From Bemisia tabaci (taxonomy: Eukaryota > Arthropoda > Insecta > Hemiptera > Aleyrodidae), in assembly GCF_918797505.1 (NCBI RefSeq), contig NC_092793.1, positions 5,838,366 to 5,902,365 on the forward strand: a stretch of 64,000 nt of DNA, in the 5' to 3' direction. This document shows positions 23,180 to 35,156 of the stretch, one piece after another (within the stretch, counting starts at the first letter, position 1; every line of letters begins with the position of its first letter). The translations under genes and the position numbers were made by a program. The notes under the pieces are model-generated. The model ran no database searches. It was not told where the DNA came from and worked only from the letters and a program-made list of their open reading frames with translations.

Positions 23180-24368
23180 ACCCGAATAAAAGAGTACCTA
23201 TGAAGAGATATTACTTCCGTCTCAAGCCTTTTACTACAGGTTCACAAACTTTAGCAGTCATCTACATATATAAAATGGTGAAAAATTAGCAACAACGAGC
23301 AACAAGGTTGCGACGAAAAATACGAGTGCAAAGATTATCATAAAAGAGGTAAAGAACTAAAAAAGAAAAAGCTTCATAATGTCTACATTTTACGTGCTTT
23401 AACTGACGCCTGAAATTAGCAGTTTAGCGTCTGATGCATGTAGATTAATAGAAAATGTAAGGTTATTGATTTTCATTTAGTCATTATCAAGGGCGTTAAG
23501 GTATCGTTGCATTTACCGTCACAACCGTAGCGTCAGCTCACTTTTTAATAGAGATATAACCTCAACGAGTCAACTCAGCGACAACAACAAAAATAACCTC
23601 TCAGATCTATGCTCATTTTTTAAAACAGCGTTGCCACTCCGCAGAACAATTAATTTATAATATTGTACAATGTGAGTGAAGAACCCTTGTATTCCTTCAC
23701 CAAGATGCAACCTAGCGTGTAACATTAATAAACAATAAGGTTTTTACAACACGCGCTAGCTCTCGGAAATTTTTTTAATTAATTTGCTAAGTTTTGATAA
23801 GTTGTTACTTTAATTTCGACATCGACGCGCTGCCGAAGAAACCTTTCAGCGAGACGGGAGTTATTTTCCATCGAAGAGTCAGAGGTGGAATTAGCACTTC
23901 GGAAAGCATTTAAGTATCCTAACCTTACTGTCTTCAAATTTAATTAAGCTCTGCAACGGATGTTTATCTTGAGGAGTTATTAATTATACAATAATTAGAG
24001 CGCCTTCTGAATGTTAATTTTCAGTGCCAGATATTTGCTGAAACTTTCATTCCCGTTTTATTTCGAACGCTTCATTCTCGATCGCCCAGAAATAACCTCA
24101 CATTTATGAAACTAAGATTACTCGCGCAGTGTTTACCAACAGCTCGTCGCGGACGAAGATTATACTCTTCGCCTCCTCCGGAAATTGTTGAATACCACGT
24201 TGCCACGTTTCAAGCCGCACCGAGTAATTTTTACGTGAAATTCTAACCACCAAACGTGAGTATTTTAAGAAAATGTTATGTACTTTTAAAAATACTCGTG
24301 AGTGGCGCAGCAGACTCGGAACAGATTGCCCTTCATGCTAACCTAGTTTTTTGCCGCTAAATTGACTC
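23180..24368. other. Upstream of the HMG-globin sequence
   Basis: AT-rich, no repeats recognised. No TATA or splice signal that I would defend. Confidence 0.4.
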
Positions 24369-25246
24369 ATGCACAATCAAAGTATTTTAAAAATGAAACG
24401 CACTCTAAACACGGCACGCAAACTGAATCTCGAGGCGCGCATCCTAAGGCGCTTGAAAATAATGGCCCGCCCGAAAGGCCCCCGGAACCCCTTCGCAGTT
24501 TTCGCACGGCTCCTGCAGGGGCGCCACCTCTCCGAGATCATGGACCTAGCTGCAGCATTGGTCGAGCGCTGGAACCAGTTGACCCCCGAGGAGAAAGAGC
24601 GTCTCGTCGAGGAGATCAGCACACTCATACGCGATCAGAGCCAAATGCAAGCCCGGCTCCGCAATCTAGCTGCGGCGAACATGAACCATTCCCAGCGCAC
24701 CAGCAACTCAAAGACCTCTATCACATCCACCAAAAGAATCCAAGTTCCGACGGAGTTACTACCCGATTCTTCTTCGAGCGTCCTCGATGAAGGGGACGTT
24801 GAGGCGCTTGTCAGCACGTGGCATTACGTCGAATCCAACATGGATCAAATCGCGAGGGCCGTTCTCCTGCGGTTCGTCAAGAGCTGTCCCAGCCTCCACA
24901 CCGCCATTTTGGGTTTCAAGAGTCTTGCCGAGCGGGTCTGGCTAAACGAGTCCGTTCGGATCACTCTCGCGAGATCCTCCTGGCGCTCGGAAAGCTCATC
25001 CCCCTGCTTCAGAGTCCGAATCGCCTCGTTCATAGCTTACGCGAGGTGAGGAACTATTGCAAGAGGAACATCCCGGAGGAGAATTACTCGGCCTTCAAGC
25101 GAGCCGTCCTGGCTTGCTTCAAGTACTACCTCGGCAAGCGCAAGTTCGGCGGCCACGCCACACGAGCGTGGGATAAACTTCTAGCGGTTACCTTCGGGAT
25201 TCTCAAGAGGGAATGTGAGGAAAGTGCCAATTCCTGTAATGGGTGA
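24369..25246 (+). pseudogene. HMG-box-like plus globin-like sequence, frame-broken
   Basis: A GC-rich intronless reading region in AT-rich DNA. The first frame (24369-25049, 226 codons) starts with a basic leader. Residues about 33-90 follow the HMG-box pattern: RPKGPRNPFAVFARL, then a Trp in VERWNQLTPEEKERL. After a polar linker, from about residue 140 (EALVSTWHYV), it follows globin helices A-C with a CD1-like Phe in ILGFKS. The globin then continues in another frame (to 25246): SDHSREILLALGKLIPLL is an E helix with distal-type His, and AFKRAVLACF, AWDKLLAVTF match helices G and H. The switch falls near 24960 and needs one missing or two extra bases. No His lies in RNYCKRNIPEEN, where the heme-binding F8 His belongs. 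Either a pseudogene or retrocopy, or an assembly error in a real gene; globin intron positions are unoccupied. The fold assignments are by eye. Confidence 0.6.
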
Positions 25247-25333
25247 TTCGTGTCCAGAGGAGAAGAGAGATCCTCCGCTTAACTCTCGACGACAGGTGGA
25301 AAGTTTTACTTTCGGGGATTCAACACTTCCTCG

Positions 25334-25489
25334 TGGACAATTGGACTGCATTTTGCAATTTGGAACTATAAATTCTGGCTCTTCTGGAAAAACACTTATG
25401 TCCATAGGGAACCTAATGGCACATACGTTGTTTTTAAACCGGGCTAGAATTTATAGTTCCAAATTGCAAAATGTAGTCCAATTGGTCAG
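25334..25489. mobile_element. Small palindromic element
   Basis: GGACAATTGGACTGCATTTT with GCAATTTGGAACTATAAATT on the left and the complement on the right (25440-25489). It lies about 90 bases after the broken globin sequence. Confidence 0.7.
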
Positions 25490-25499
25490 CTGTATTCCT

Positions 25500-27136
25500 T
25501 TTTTTAATCATGTTCTGGAAGCACAGTGTGAACTAAGCTTCTAGGACTTTGTTCAGCTTTTTTTGAACACTAAAGGGCAAAAAATCTTCGTTTTGAAAAC
25601 GTCAATAATTTAAACGGTTTTTACGGTTGGCGCTGATAACGTAGCCGGGGGGGGGGGGGGCGTTTGCTGATCGGCTGAACTCACCACCAGGCGTTGCCAA
25701 ACTTGAATGTCGGTTTTTGATTGGTCGGGTTTTGATCAGCATTGTCTCCCCATAGAAATGTTTTTTTTCTTCTAAATTTACTTTTTGGTTTTTTCGCGAC
25801 ATTTTACTTAAAAATGACTGTTCTGCAACCATGAGAAAATTCCTTGCCACTGCCTCGTCATCATGAGAAATCAACAGGCATCCTACCTACCATGTAAATT
25901 ATGAGCTTCGAATGATGTAATGAGCCAGACAAGTTTACCAAACTTCGGCTTGTTTGCAGGACAAAATTCTCAACACGTTGCCAAACGTGCAACTGGTAGG
26001 TATACGGTGGAATGGCGGAATCCCGAATGTAAAGCTTCCACCATCGCCAAGACACCGATGGAGGGTTTCTCTTTGTCTCTGTTTATTTTTCGGTCAGTAG
26101 ACAAACCATTCGGAATTTGACTCAACGATTTGAACCAGTTTATCTCCGAAGTAATCGCATATGCAGATTCAGTAGTGACATATTATCCGGGCGGCTTTTG
26201 TCTGACCGTCCTGAGATGTATCTAGTTCTGAGGAGCAGAAATAGCAGTTAGTCGCACAGCTGACAAATCACTGTCATGCGGAATTCACCTGGAGTTGTGT
26301 CAGAATCATTGTTGGTGTTAATTGAAGTCTGAAAACAAAATATTCTGAAGTTCCTACCCCAGTTATTTCTTAAAGTGTGAAACTCCTTCCTAGCCTCTTA
26401 ATGACTTTCGAGCGATTTTGAACTTCACCAATTTTCTGACGATTAATACACGCTTTTAAGTACTCATTTGTAGAATTTTTAACGTATTTTGAAAGGAAAT
26501 CATCGGTTGAAATGAGTTTCATTTCCCGTCAAAATAGATTGACCGTGCGTGACTTTTATTTCAAATGTTCACGCAGGTTTGTTACCTGTAGAGTTACTGA
26601 GATATTTGCCCACCATAGTCTATTAAGTCTTTACTTTCGAAGATGCATTTCTGATTGATTCTGGAGCTTGAAAAATAATTTAACTTAACCTACCTGGTGT
26701 TTCAGCCTAATGGTATAGGCGTCATTACTTGTTCCATTTTATATCTGACTTATTTCAGCAACCCTCTTGAAACAATGTATGAAACCCCGTTATACTCTGC
26801 CTTTCCATACGTAATATTGTACAAAGCAGTAGAATTTTCTTAAAAATTCCTAAATTTTTAATAAAGGTATCAAAAACTTTGAAAATGCGATCAGTTTTCT
26901 ATTTTGCCATATGCGCTGAAATATGCTGGGCGATTCTCTATTTCTTAACTTATCGTTCCAGATGACTGAGGTTTTTCTTGGTGCATTGCGATTTTCAGGC
27001 TCTCGCTGAAACATCCTCAGACCAGTAAAACCAGTGATAATAAAAACCTGTGAATCCACTTTCAGCCGCGCATTTTTCCAGCCTCAGTGATGAATTTTTC
27101 TTCTCCATTTCCGCCGTCACGCATCGTTCGTGAATG
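25500..27136. other. No gene seen
   Basis: Holds a G tract at about 25649-25662 and otherwise unique sequence. Confidence 0.4.
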
Positions 27137-27212
27137 GGACGTATCTACGCTAAAAGGAACTATGTGCATAGGATTTGCATGTAACATAGTTCCTTTTTGC
27201 ATGAAATCGTCC
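27137..27212. mobile_element. Element H3 (76 bp)
   Basis: GGACGTATCTACGCTAAAAG to TGCATGAAATCGTCC. The flanks AATG and GATG match at 3 of 4. Confidence 0.75.
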
Positions 27213-27219
27213 GATGGGC

Positions 27220-28365
27220 GAACGAGCGTTTAGACAAATGAATGTCCCCGCAAACACAGTTGCCAAATTCTGCGACAAAATAAGAATATTTAACATAGAT
27301 GTAAAGGGGAGGAAAGTGCACTACCTGGCAACAATATCGGCGAAGCTGAGAACTTGGAATCGGCGAGGCCCGGTCGGATCGAACGCGTCTGCCATTTCGC
27401 GACTAATGAAAAATGAACCCCTACGCGGGGGAGGTTTTAATAGCTTTCGCTGCCGTATCAGATAAAACCGCGTACCCGAACGAGATATTAATTGGACTTA
27501 GGTGGTTTTGGCACAGGGCGGACGGGCGACGACGCGAGCCACCCCGACGCATCCCCGTTCGCCAAGCGAAACTAATGGGATTATCCCTTTATCCCCCCAC
27601 AAAAAATATGCTCTCATGCAAATGCATTTTTGCAGCCCTTTTCGACCCCCTCGCCCTCAACCGCGTCGGGCTTTAACGGATTTAATTGTGTAAGCTTTTA
27701 ATATCCTAAGTTTGTAATTTTAGCCGAAAATGAGGATTTCTCGCACGGCTGGGGTTATGAATACTCAATTGAAACATTTTATGCAAGAGAGCGCTCTTTG
27801 CCATGCAATTTAATTTTTTTCCTTTCGTGCGAGAACGCTGGTAAAATAATCATATTTTATATGATGATGAAGACAAGTCGAGTCAATCGACTCGCAGATT
27901 GAGTCAAATGAGTCCAAAACTTAGAAGCAACCTCAGTAATGTAGAGTCTGTCGGAATCGTTCAAATTTGCCAATATTACATATAAATTCATCCTTGTTTA
28001 CCTTCGTAAACCCAAAGTTGGGGTAAGGGAACTTCGTTCCTTTGCCCCAATCGAGTTAAAGAATGAAATTGTAGTGTTCAACCTAGGGGTTTTCCCTGAA
28101 CGTATGAAAATACGCAGTGAGATAATCAGTCAACACTTCAAAATTGGAAAAAGCACAAGCATAGAGCATGTTGAATGATTAAAAAAAAAAAGTATCAAGA
28201 ATCGTGTCAAATTTTAGTCGAAACGTACTCTTTTTCAGTGCTTTGTGCGGTCACAGCAACTTAGTGATATGAGGGTGGAATAACAGGAATAAAAATAAAA
28301 ATATAAAATAAAGGGATAAAAAAATACGTAGCAATAACAAAACATCCGACATTCATTAAGCTCAA
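27220..28365. other. No gene seen; GC-rich island at 27330-27680
   Basis: Overlapping short frames at 27214-27693 reflect high GC and carry no recognisable domain. Confidence 0.4.
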
Positions 28366-28525
28366 CAGTGGCATAGCGTGCTTCGCAATATATCGATTGA
28401 TTTGACATTTAAACCTATGGTAAAGGATCGATGAACAAGGTGTTCGCAGGCAACGCCTTAATTATAGATTCTTTTCCATGGCTTCGAATGGGGAAACATC
28501 GAAAATCGATCATTCACGCATCGCA
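28366..28525. mobile_element. Element I1 (diverged)
   Basis: Starts CAGTGGCATAGCGTGC. It has the family centre GATCGATGAACAAGGTGTTCG with GGGGAAACATCGAAAATCGA on the right. The right terminus is decayed. Confidence 0.65.
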
Positions 28526-28837
28526 ACAACTTAAAAATGACTGCTGAGAGGGAAAAATTCGTACTCAAACCGCATACCTCGTCGTAATTTTCAGATAAAA
28601 TAACAAATCGAAAAGCGCAGGGAGAAAACTTCTCTTCTCGAATTATCATCACTTGAAAAATAACGATTACACATTTGATCGAACCCCAACGTTCGACGGA
28701 GAGAGCTTCAAATCGTTAGTCTCGCCAATATTCAAAATAAATTGTGGTTTAGGTAAAAAAAAAGGCGAAAATCAGTGACTTTTGATCAGTTAGGAACATA
28801 TTCCACACTCTGTTTTTTTTAAATCCAAATGAACTCC

Positions 28838-29091
28838 ATCGTGCTATGGAAAAAGGACGGATGAACATTAGACGTTACAAAAATTATCCAATTTTGAATA
28901 TTTTCATTCAAATTCGTTGGATAATTTTCAGACGTTTAAAATTAAATCGCGCAGAAAATTATATTATATCTTAATAAAATCTATCGCACTCAATCTATTA
29001 AAATCTATAAAATATCGTAAGAAATTCATGTTTTATCTAGAGTATTTTGGCAACTGTCAAATGTTCATACGGCGTTTTTCCCTAGCACGGC
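28838..29091. mobile_element. Element A7 (diverged)
   Basis: CGTGCTATGGAAAAAGGACG to GTTTTTCCCTAGCACGGCA. The interior is AT-rich. Confidence 0.7.
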
Positions 29092-29321
29092 AAGATGGAC
29101 ATGGAGCTTTACAACGGAACTATAGCACGCTTTGAGTATTTAATGACAGATGTTACTCACTTTTTTATCAACGTTTTTTCATTCTACATTGTGTGATGGT
29201 GATAATCTACTTGGAAATTCAATGGGTATTTCCACGGTTCTATGTGGTGTGGTGAAAATATACCCGTCTCATGTCTTTCTGTGGTCACCGATACAAAGCC
29301 ATTGACAAGTCGTTCTCAGAT

Positions 29322-29443
29322 GAACGTATTCCTATCAAACAGTACTATGTGCATTATGACGTGAGCCCTGCCATGCACATATTCTTGTGGGTCTCGGGGC
29401 TCATGTCTTGATGCACATAGTTCCGTTTGATAGAAATACGTGG
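29322..29443. mobile_element. Element H4 (122 bp)
   Basis: GAACGTATTCCTATCAAAC to TAGAAATACGTGG. Exact duplication AGAT (29318-29321, 29444-29447). Confidence 0.8.
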
Positions 29444-29447
29444 AGAT

Positions 29448-30516
29448 AATGTATACTCGTAGCAAATGGCAAACGGCAAGCTTTTCGAGAGGGATTATTA
29501 AAAATAAGGGGGGAATTGCGAAATAATACGAAGGAAATACAAAACGGAATTGGATATGACTTTGTTCTAAACGTTGGAAAAACTTGACTGCTGCAGAAGC
29601 CTCCTTTCTCTGCTACGCAATGATAATATTAGTTTGTTATCGTTTAGTTTATTGAGAATGTTGCCGTGTTTGGTCACAAAATCCATTGACAGTAATTGTA
29701 ACATCTCGTTGGTCTTTAAAACTTCAATTTTAGTCTCTTCATTCTTTATTTCTCTCTCTTTTAATTACGAAGCAGCGGATGGAGTTTACACGATGGAAAG
29801 TTCTTTGGCTTTTCCGTCAAAACCCTAACAGCCTTTTTTAAAAAAATTTAAAAATTCTACAAAGAAACTGTTAAAACGTTCTTATTAGAAAACTCTTCTT
29901 GACCATTTTTTTAAGTATAAATTATTGGGAGTAAAATTTAAGAAAAGAGTGTCAAAAAACTGTTAAATCATCACCGTTGTTTTTCAACATTTTTAATTCA
30001 AACATTTTTAGTGTTGAAATACTACACTTGATATTTTAAGAGTATATTAAACAATTGTTTATCTAAATTTTACTTTAAAAAATACACAAAATGAGTTTCC
30101 GAAGTCGAACATTTGAACAGACTTATAAAGAGTTGATTTTTGAAATCCAAGAGTTTTTTTCAAACAAATGTTCAACAGTCGTTACAAGAGAGTGTTGCCG
30201 GAGAAATGAAAAAAAAAAAAAAAAAAAAAACTAAGTACGGGCCGTGTATAATCAGGTCTCATTCTTAGAAAATAACACCTCAACACACATATTTTTTTCA
30301 GTGCGTGTAAAACGTTCCCCGCTCAAAATTTCGGAGGAAAAAAACCGTGAAAACTGTTTTATTGCAGACTACACGTACCACTCATTTTGATACCTGTTAA
30401 CAAGCCTAAAATGGATCAAAGAGCCGAGAAATTCTAAAGAGGCACTGAGTTGAGTGAGGGGAACGCGTCGTCGTTTATTTGAGGTATTAAATACATTAAA
30501 GTGTGGCAATCCTATT
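29448..30516. other. No gene seen
   Basis: AT-rich, with only the A22 run noted. Confidence 0.4.
30209..30230 (+). repeat. A22 homopolymer
   Basis: Simple A run; no recognisable element upstream. Confidence 0.9.
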
Positions 30517-30768
30517 CTGCCGAGCCAAGGAAAAACGCCATATGAACCTTCAGGCGTTGCCAAATTTCCTTTCATAAAAAGCGAATTTCCTGGTAAATTT
30601 ATGAGTATTTTTCTTCCAATTTTTAAGATAATTTAGTTTACAATTTTACCTAAAGATTCTGAAAATTTAAAAGAAAAATATTCTTGACTTTCCGCAAAAA
30701 TGAACATTTTATCGAAGGAAATTTGGCAACTCGCGAATGTTCATACGGCGTTCTTCCTTGGCACGGCG
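30517..30768. mobile_element. Element A8
   Basis: CTGCCGAGCCAAGGAAAAAC with CGCCATATGAACCTTCAGGC; right end GTTCTTCCTTGGCACGGCG. TATT on both sides. Confidence 0.8.
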
Positions 30769-31451
30769 GTATTGTGTAACCGTGTGAGGATTCTGACGTT
30801 TGTTAATGCCTCGATACTTCAACAAATTAAACGCATAAACACTTCAACTTTTCATCGCTGGAAATTGTTCGTTTTCGCCCGTATTCCCATTCCGTTTTTT
30901 TTTTTCGCACTCCACTCGTTGGCTTTTGTTTACGGATCGCTCAAAAAAAGGGGAGGAAAGCATCATTGTGCTAATATTTTGGAAAACAACTCGGGGGATT
31001 TTTCATTATAATTGAATAAATAAAATAAATCTAGTTTTAACTTTTCGATTGTGTGATAGCATGAACAAGAGAAGGCATATATTGGTGTGTGTTCTGGGTA
31101 TAACAGCATGTTATACATCGCAGTTTTTCTCCTACGCTTATCTTGGATTGAGCATCTCTTTTTTTTTTTTATTTAATTCATCTTCTTGTGTAAGAATTAG
31201 AATATACGCACACTTACGCTATGTTATTTCCGGTTGTTATTACCATGTTAAGTTAATTCCGGGATGGGAGATTAGGGGACGGTATTTACATCATGGGGCA
31301 TGGGTAAAATATTTGAAACCAGTAGGAATGAGCAATGAGCATCACTGTGGCTGAGGCACCTTTTTAAAATAAAAAAATGCAACTAGTACTACCTGAATAA
31401 TTGCACTGTACTTTGGAGTACAATTAGAGTAATAATTTCTTGCCTGAACTT
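30769..31451. other. No gene seen
   Basis: Two open frames of about 100 codons (30700-31011, 31049-31354) look like chance: the first begins inside element A8. Confidence 0.4.
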
Positions 31452-32386
31452 CCCTGGTAAAAATTGGCGATAGGAGCTGCGTTTCAAAATACCACAGGAT
31501 TTCTTATAGCCGACTAAAGAAGGCTATTGAAAATCATATAGCTGGCTGTAGAAAGCGGAGCAAATCATATAGCCGGGCTATACGAAGCTATAAAAAAGTA
31601 TACAGTCGGACTGTAGTTCCTATCGCCGGGCTTTACACTTTATCGCCATTGGCTATAACAGGCTATTAGAAATTGTGTAGAAATTCGTGTGCTTTGGAAA
31701 TCATTAAGTTTGATACGGAACTACTTTTATGTTTACAAAACACACATTATATTTTCCTTTAAAACATATTTTTTTTTCATCAATTAAAATGAGAATAGTC
31801 CATACAGAGTGTGCAAACATTTCAAAATCATGAGTTGAAAAACGCTGACTCCACGAGATTAAATACTAGAGCCTAACACAAAGCGGAGCGGCGGCGCACT
31901 GGCGCCTACAAACCTAACAGGGAAACTTCACGCATTGCGCAATGCGTGAAGTATCCCTGTTAGGTTTGTAGGCGCTAATGCGCCTTTCGCGCTGGCTGCC
32001 CGCCCGCCGCGCCGCAGCGTACCACGGCGCTTGAAGCAACTATTTCACACCGGAGTAATTGCACAGTATCATAAGAAATTGAAGGCGCTCCAAAATAATT
32101 AAGAATGACAGGCATCCCTCAAAGGTACGGAGCTTTCCTCGCAAAATAAATCAAGATACTACGGCACAAAAAGAGAGCGGTAGTCCAAAAACTAACTAAG
32201 TCCTAGTATCCGTATTTAGTAACGTTTAGCATAAACTTTATCGTCTGGCTGTTGCTTAATCGCCATCGGCTATACAAGGCTATAATAAATTGTACAGCCG
32301 GCTACAGAAGCTATTGGAAATTTTACAGCCGGCTTTAGGTCTATAGTATTTTGGAACACACATTCTACTGCCAATTTTTACCAGGG
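31452..32386. mobile_element. Element O (935 bp) with TATAGCC subterminal repeats
   Basis: Ends CCCTGGTAAAAATTGGC and GCCAATTTTTACCAGGG. Near each end are scattered TATAGCCGGCTATA-like motifs. The middle holds a perfect-looking palindrome (31903-31980) around ACGCATTGCGCAATGCGT, and an E-type core (32031-32100). Confidence 0.75.
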
Positions 32387-34938
32387 TTGTTTTCACTTTT
32401 ATTCTAATAATTCAGTCAAGTTAAACGACATAAGTTGCTTGCATCAATTACGCAACCAGGCCATTAGAAATCGCGCTTGATTAATAACTTTCAAAGAATG
32501 CGAAAATCTTTGGAAGTTTGATGATTAATTGCAAGTGCCTCTCTAATTGAAACTATTGCTTTGGGTGCTATGATGTACTCTGATATCACCTCAATTCACC
32601 TGGAATGTCGGCACGAGATGAATCGATCGGAAGCAAAAATTGCTCAACGACATTTATCTCCGGTCAGACAGGTCAGCTATCTGCGGTGTTGTCATATATT
32701 CCGACTAAATATTTTGAATTTTCGAGAATACTCGAAGACGGTACGTTTACAGTGTCATATACATTCGCAATACTTCTCGTGAGCTTTACCTATTTTAAAA
32801 GTATACCTATTTCAATTGGAATGCGCGAAATTTATACGCATAATAAAGCGAAAAGATCGCCTTCCAGGCCATTAGACATCAATTTTACATAAGAAATAAT
32901 TTAGAGAATACTGGTGAAAAAGTTATGTGACTTCGCCATCATGAAAAATTCTTAACTCAAAATGCTCGAATCAATCATGTTTATGCCAGATATTAACAAC
33001 TTTCTTCAATATTATAAGCCTCTTTTTTTCTTGACTTAGAAAAATGTATTCTCAGCGGGAAGTTTGAGAATATTTCTGCTCAAATCAATCCGTTCTCTTT
33101 CTAAATAATCGCTTGCATCAAAAATAGGTAATTTAATTTAGTTAAGAAGAACATGAGAACCAAACAATAAAGCATGCATATCCACACGCGAACAAGAAAG
33201 AGGAAAATTCAAAACCTTAAACGCACCATCAAGTGTGGGTAGAAACATGCATGGCGTCTCTCTGCTGAAAGACCTACATGCTCCGGCTTCTTGAAATTTT
33301 TATTGGAAAATTTTCGATTTTTGATCCTACTTATAGGACAATAACCTTCTCGGGCAACTGCTGTTCATCAAAGGAGGGATGCAATTGTACTATCTTATCA
33401 GCACCTTATAGCTAATATCACACGATCAAACCAAGCTATCATAATACCAAGGTCGGGTATTGGGATTGGTTCACTCGATGACTTGGACCAATCACAGCAC
33501 TTGAACTTGATATGCTGATGGCACGGGTTGATCGTGTGACATTAGCTTAATACATCATGTACCATGTTTTGAATTTCTAATTTTCAAATATAATTTTCAT
33601 TCCGACCACGTGATAGTGACGCGATTGAGAAATGTTGTGCTGAAACTGATATCACGTGACTGCTATATGGACCACCGCGGCGCGGCGTTGCATCATCACC
33701 AAAAAAGTAACAAGATAATGGTTGTGAACAGCCAAGTAGTTTCCTTTGCTGCAGGCTCTGTGGCAGATACAATACAGCGACGCATCTAAATCGGAAAATC
33801 GCAGCCTCTCATACAGGAAAAGCTTCATTCACAAAGACTGAAATATATTGAAAAAATGAATATCAAGTTCGGTTGACTGCCAAACTTCAGTTCCGATAAA
33901 CGAATTCCCGAATCGTCACCTTCAGCCAAACTATCACAAGCGCCATGCGACGTTTCAAAATTACCGAAAAAATTGTACTTTCTATACATAGAAATTTTTC
34001 AATGAAACTATTCAAAAATTTCACTGAATTTTCTTCGTGCTGTCCATAAAATTCAGAGAAATTTTCAAACAACCCTTGAATCTATTAAATACGGTGAAAA
34101 TTTCTCTTTCAATGAAACCGCACTGTTCGAGAATCGAAACTTCCAAATGAGAGTATACTGTCAACGCGATTGAGAAAACTCCTTCAATTTTCAAGAACAG
34201 GCAATTTCTTGACATAGGAGCACGTTTATTTGTATTCATTTCGCCGTGTCGTTTCGCCAGTTGAACGTAAACCCGCTGAAGGGCTCTATGCAAAATTGTT
34301 TAGCAGATTCGTCACAGGTAATTACTCAAATTAGGCATTTTATCAAATTCCTAAGCAGATAGTCAAACTTGGACACAAAATTTTGTAAATTTATGGCGAC
34401 GAGCTAATGATTTTTAGATCTTTTGGGGGGAAATAACTCATCAAATCTATGAAGTCCCCTCAATCCTTCCTCTTCCAATGTTTTTCATACTTAAAGTTAA
34501 CATTTTAGGAATTCTGAGTTCCATTACATGCTGAAAATTTCAAGATTTTAGCTAAAAATCGTTTGAAATTCTCGTTTCTGATGCAGCTTTTTACAGAGAA
34601 TGCTCCTTTACGATGGTAATTGATTATTTGTCCAAAATTAGGAAAAAAATCATAATTTCAATCCAAAAGTAAATCTTTGACTATTTGCATAGCCATTTTA
34701 TAACATGCCTGATTTTACTATTTGTCTGCAATGGATTCATCGGCGTTTTCTGCCGCAAAAAGACGCCCCTATGATCCCCTACTTACCTTTATCCGGTTGA
34801 AAATGAGGCTGTGATTGGTCTAGTCTTTGAAACACCGGATGTTTAGCCTTGGTTAACCCTATTTTGTCTAGATGAATTTGTTTTTAATCCTTTCGCTGCA
34901 GCAAATATAATAAAAATTTATTTTTTTCTCTTTTCCAG
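32387..34938. other. Region upstream of P5CS first coding exon
   Basis: Probably contains or precedes the 5' UTR exon implied by the acceptor at 34938, but I could not place it. Only the small element at 33410 was recognised. Confidence 0.4.
33410..33547. mobile_element. Small inverted-repeat element (138 bp)
   Basis: AGCTAATATCACACGATCAA and TTGATCGTGTGACATTAGCT are inverted ends. The inner part carries GGGATTGGTT / GGACCAATCACAG. Confidence 0.65.
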
Positions 34939-35156
34939 CCCGTCACAGCCCCAACATGTTATTCTTGAGGAAGAGCGGTGAAGTAGTTCTGGCCTCTGGA
35001 TCCCATGGGCGCAGGCTGGCGTCTTTAGGGCGTCGAATGAGCAAGGCGCCCCTGCGGTATCTTACAGTTGTCCCGACCTCCGCCAGGCATTTCACCACCA
35101 ATTTGTCGCTGAGCACCCCGCACGCGGTAAATAACTCCTCTAATTACAATGATTCG
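34939..35156 (+). CDS. P5CS: P5CS first coding exon (mitochondrial leader)
   Basis: First coding exon of delta-1-pyrroline-5-carboxylate synthase, assigned through the downstream exons. A pyrimidine-rich tract ending in CAG at 34938 is a good splice acceptor, so a non-coding 5' exon probably lies upstream. The ATG is at 34956, 17 bases into the exon. The peptide is rich in Arg, Ser, Leu and Ala with very few acidic residues, typical of a mitochondrial targeting leader (family knowledge: the animal enzyme is mitochondrial). Two phase-0 donors are possible: GTAAAT after 35126 (57 codons) and GTATGT after 35156 (67 codons). Both join in frame to the next exon. The longer form adds ten residues rich in Asn and Ser. 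The leader is not conserved enough to prove the exon by itself; the evidence is the start codon, acceptor, phase and position. Confidence 0.75.

Noticed and set aside
30700..31354. Two consecutive frames of about 100 codons
   Set aside because: The first starts inside element A8 and both have low-complexity, hydrophobic chance-like composition without motifs.
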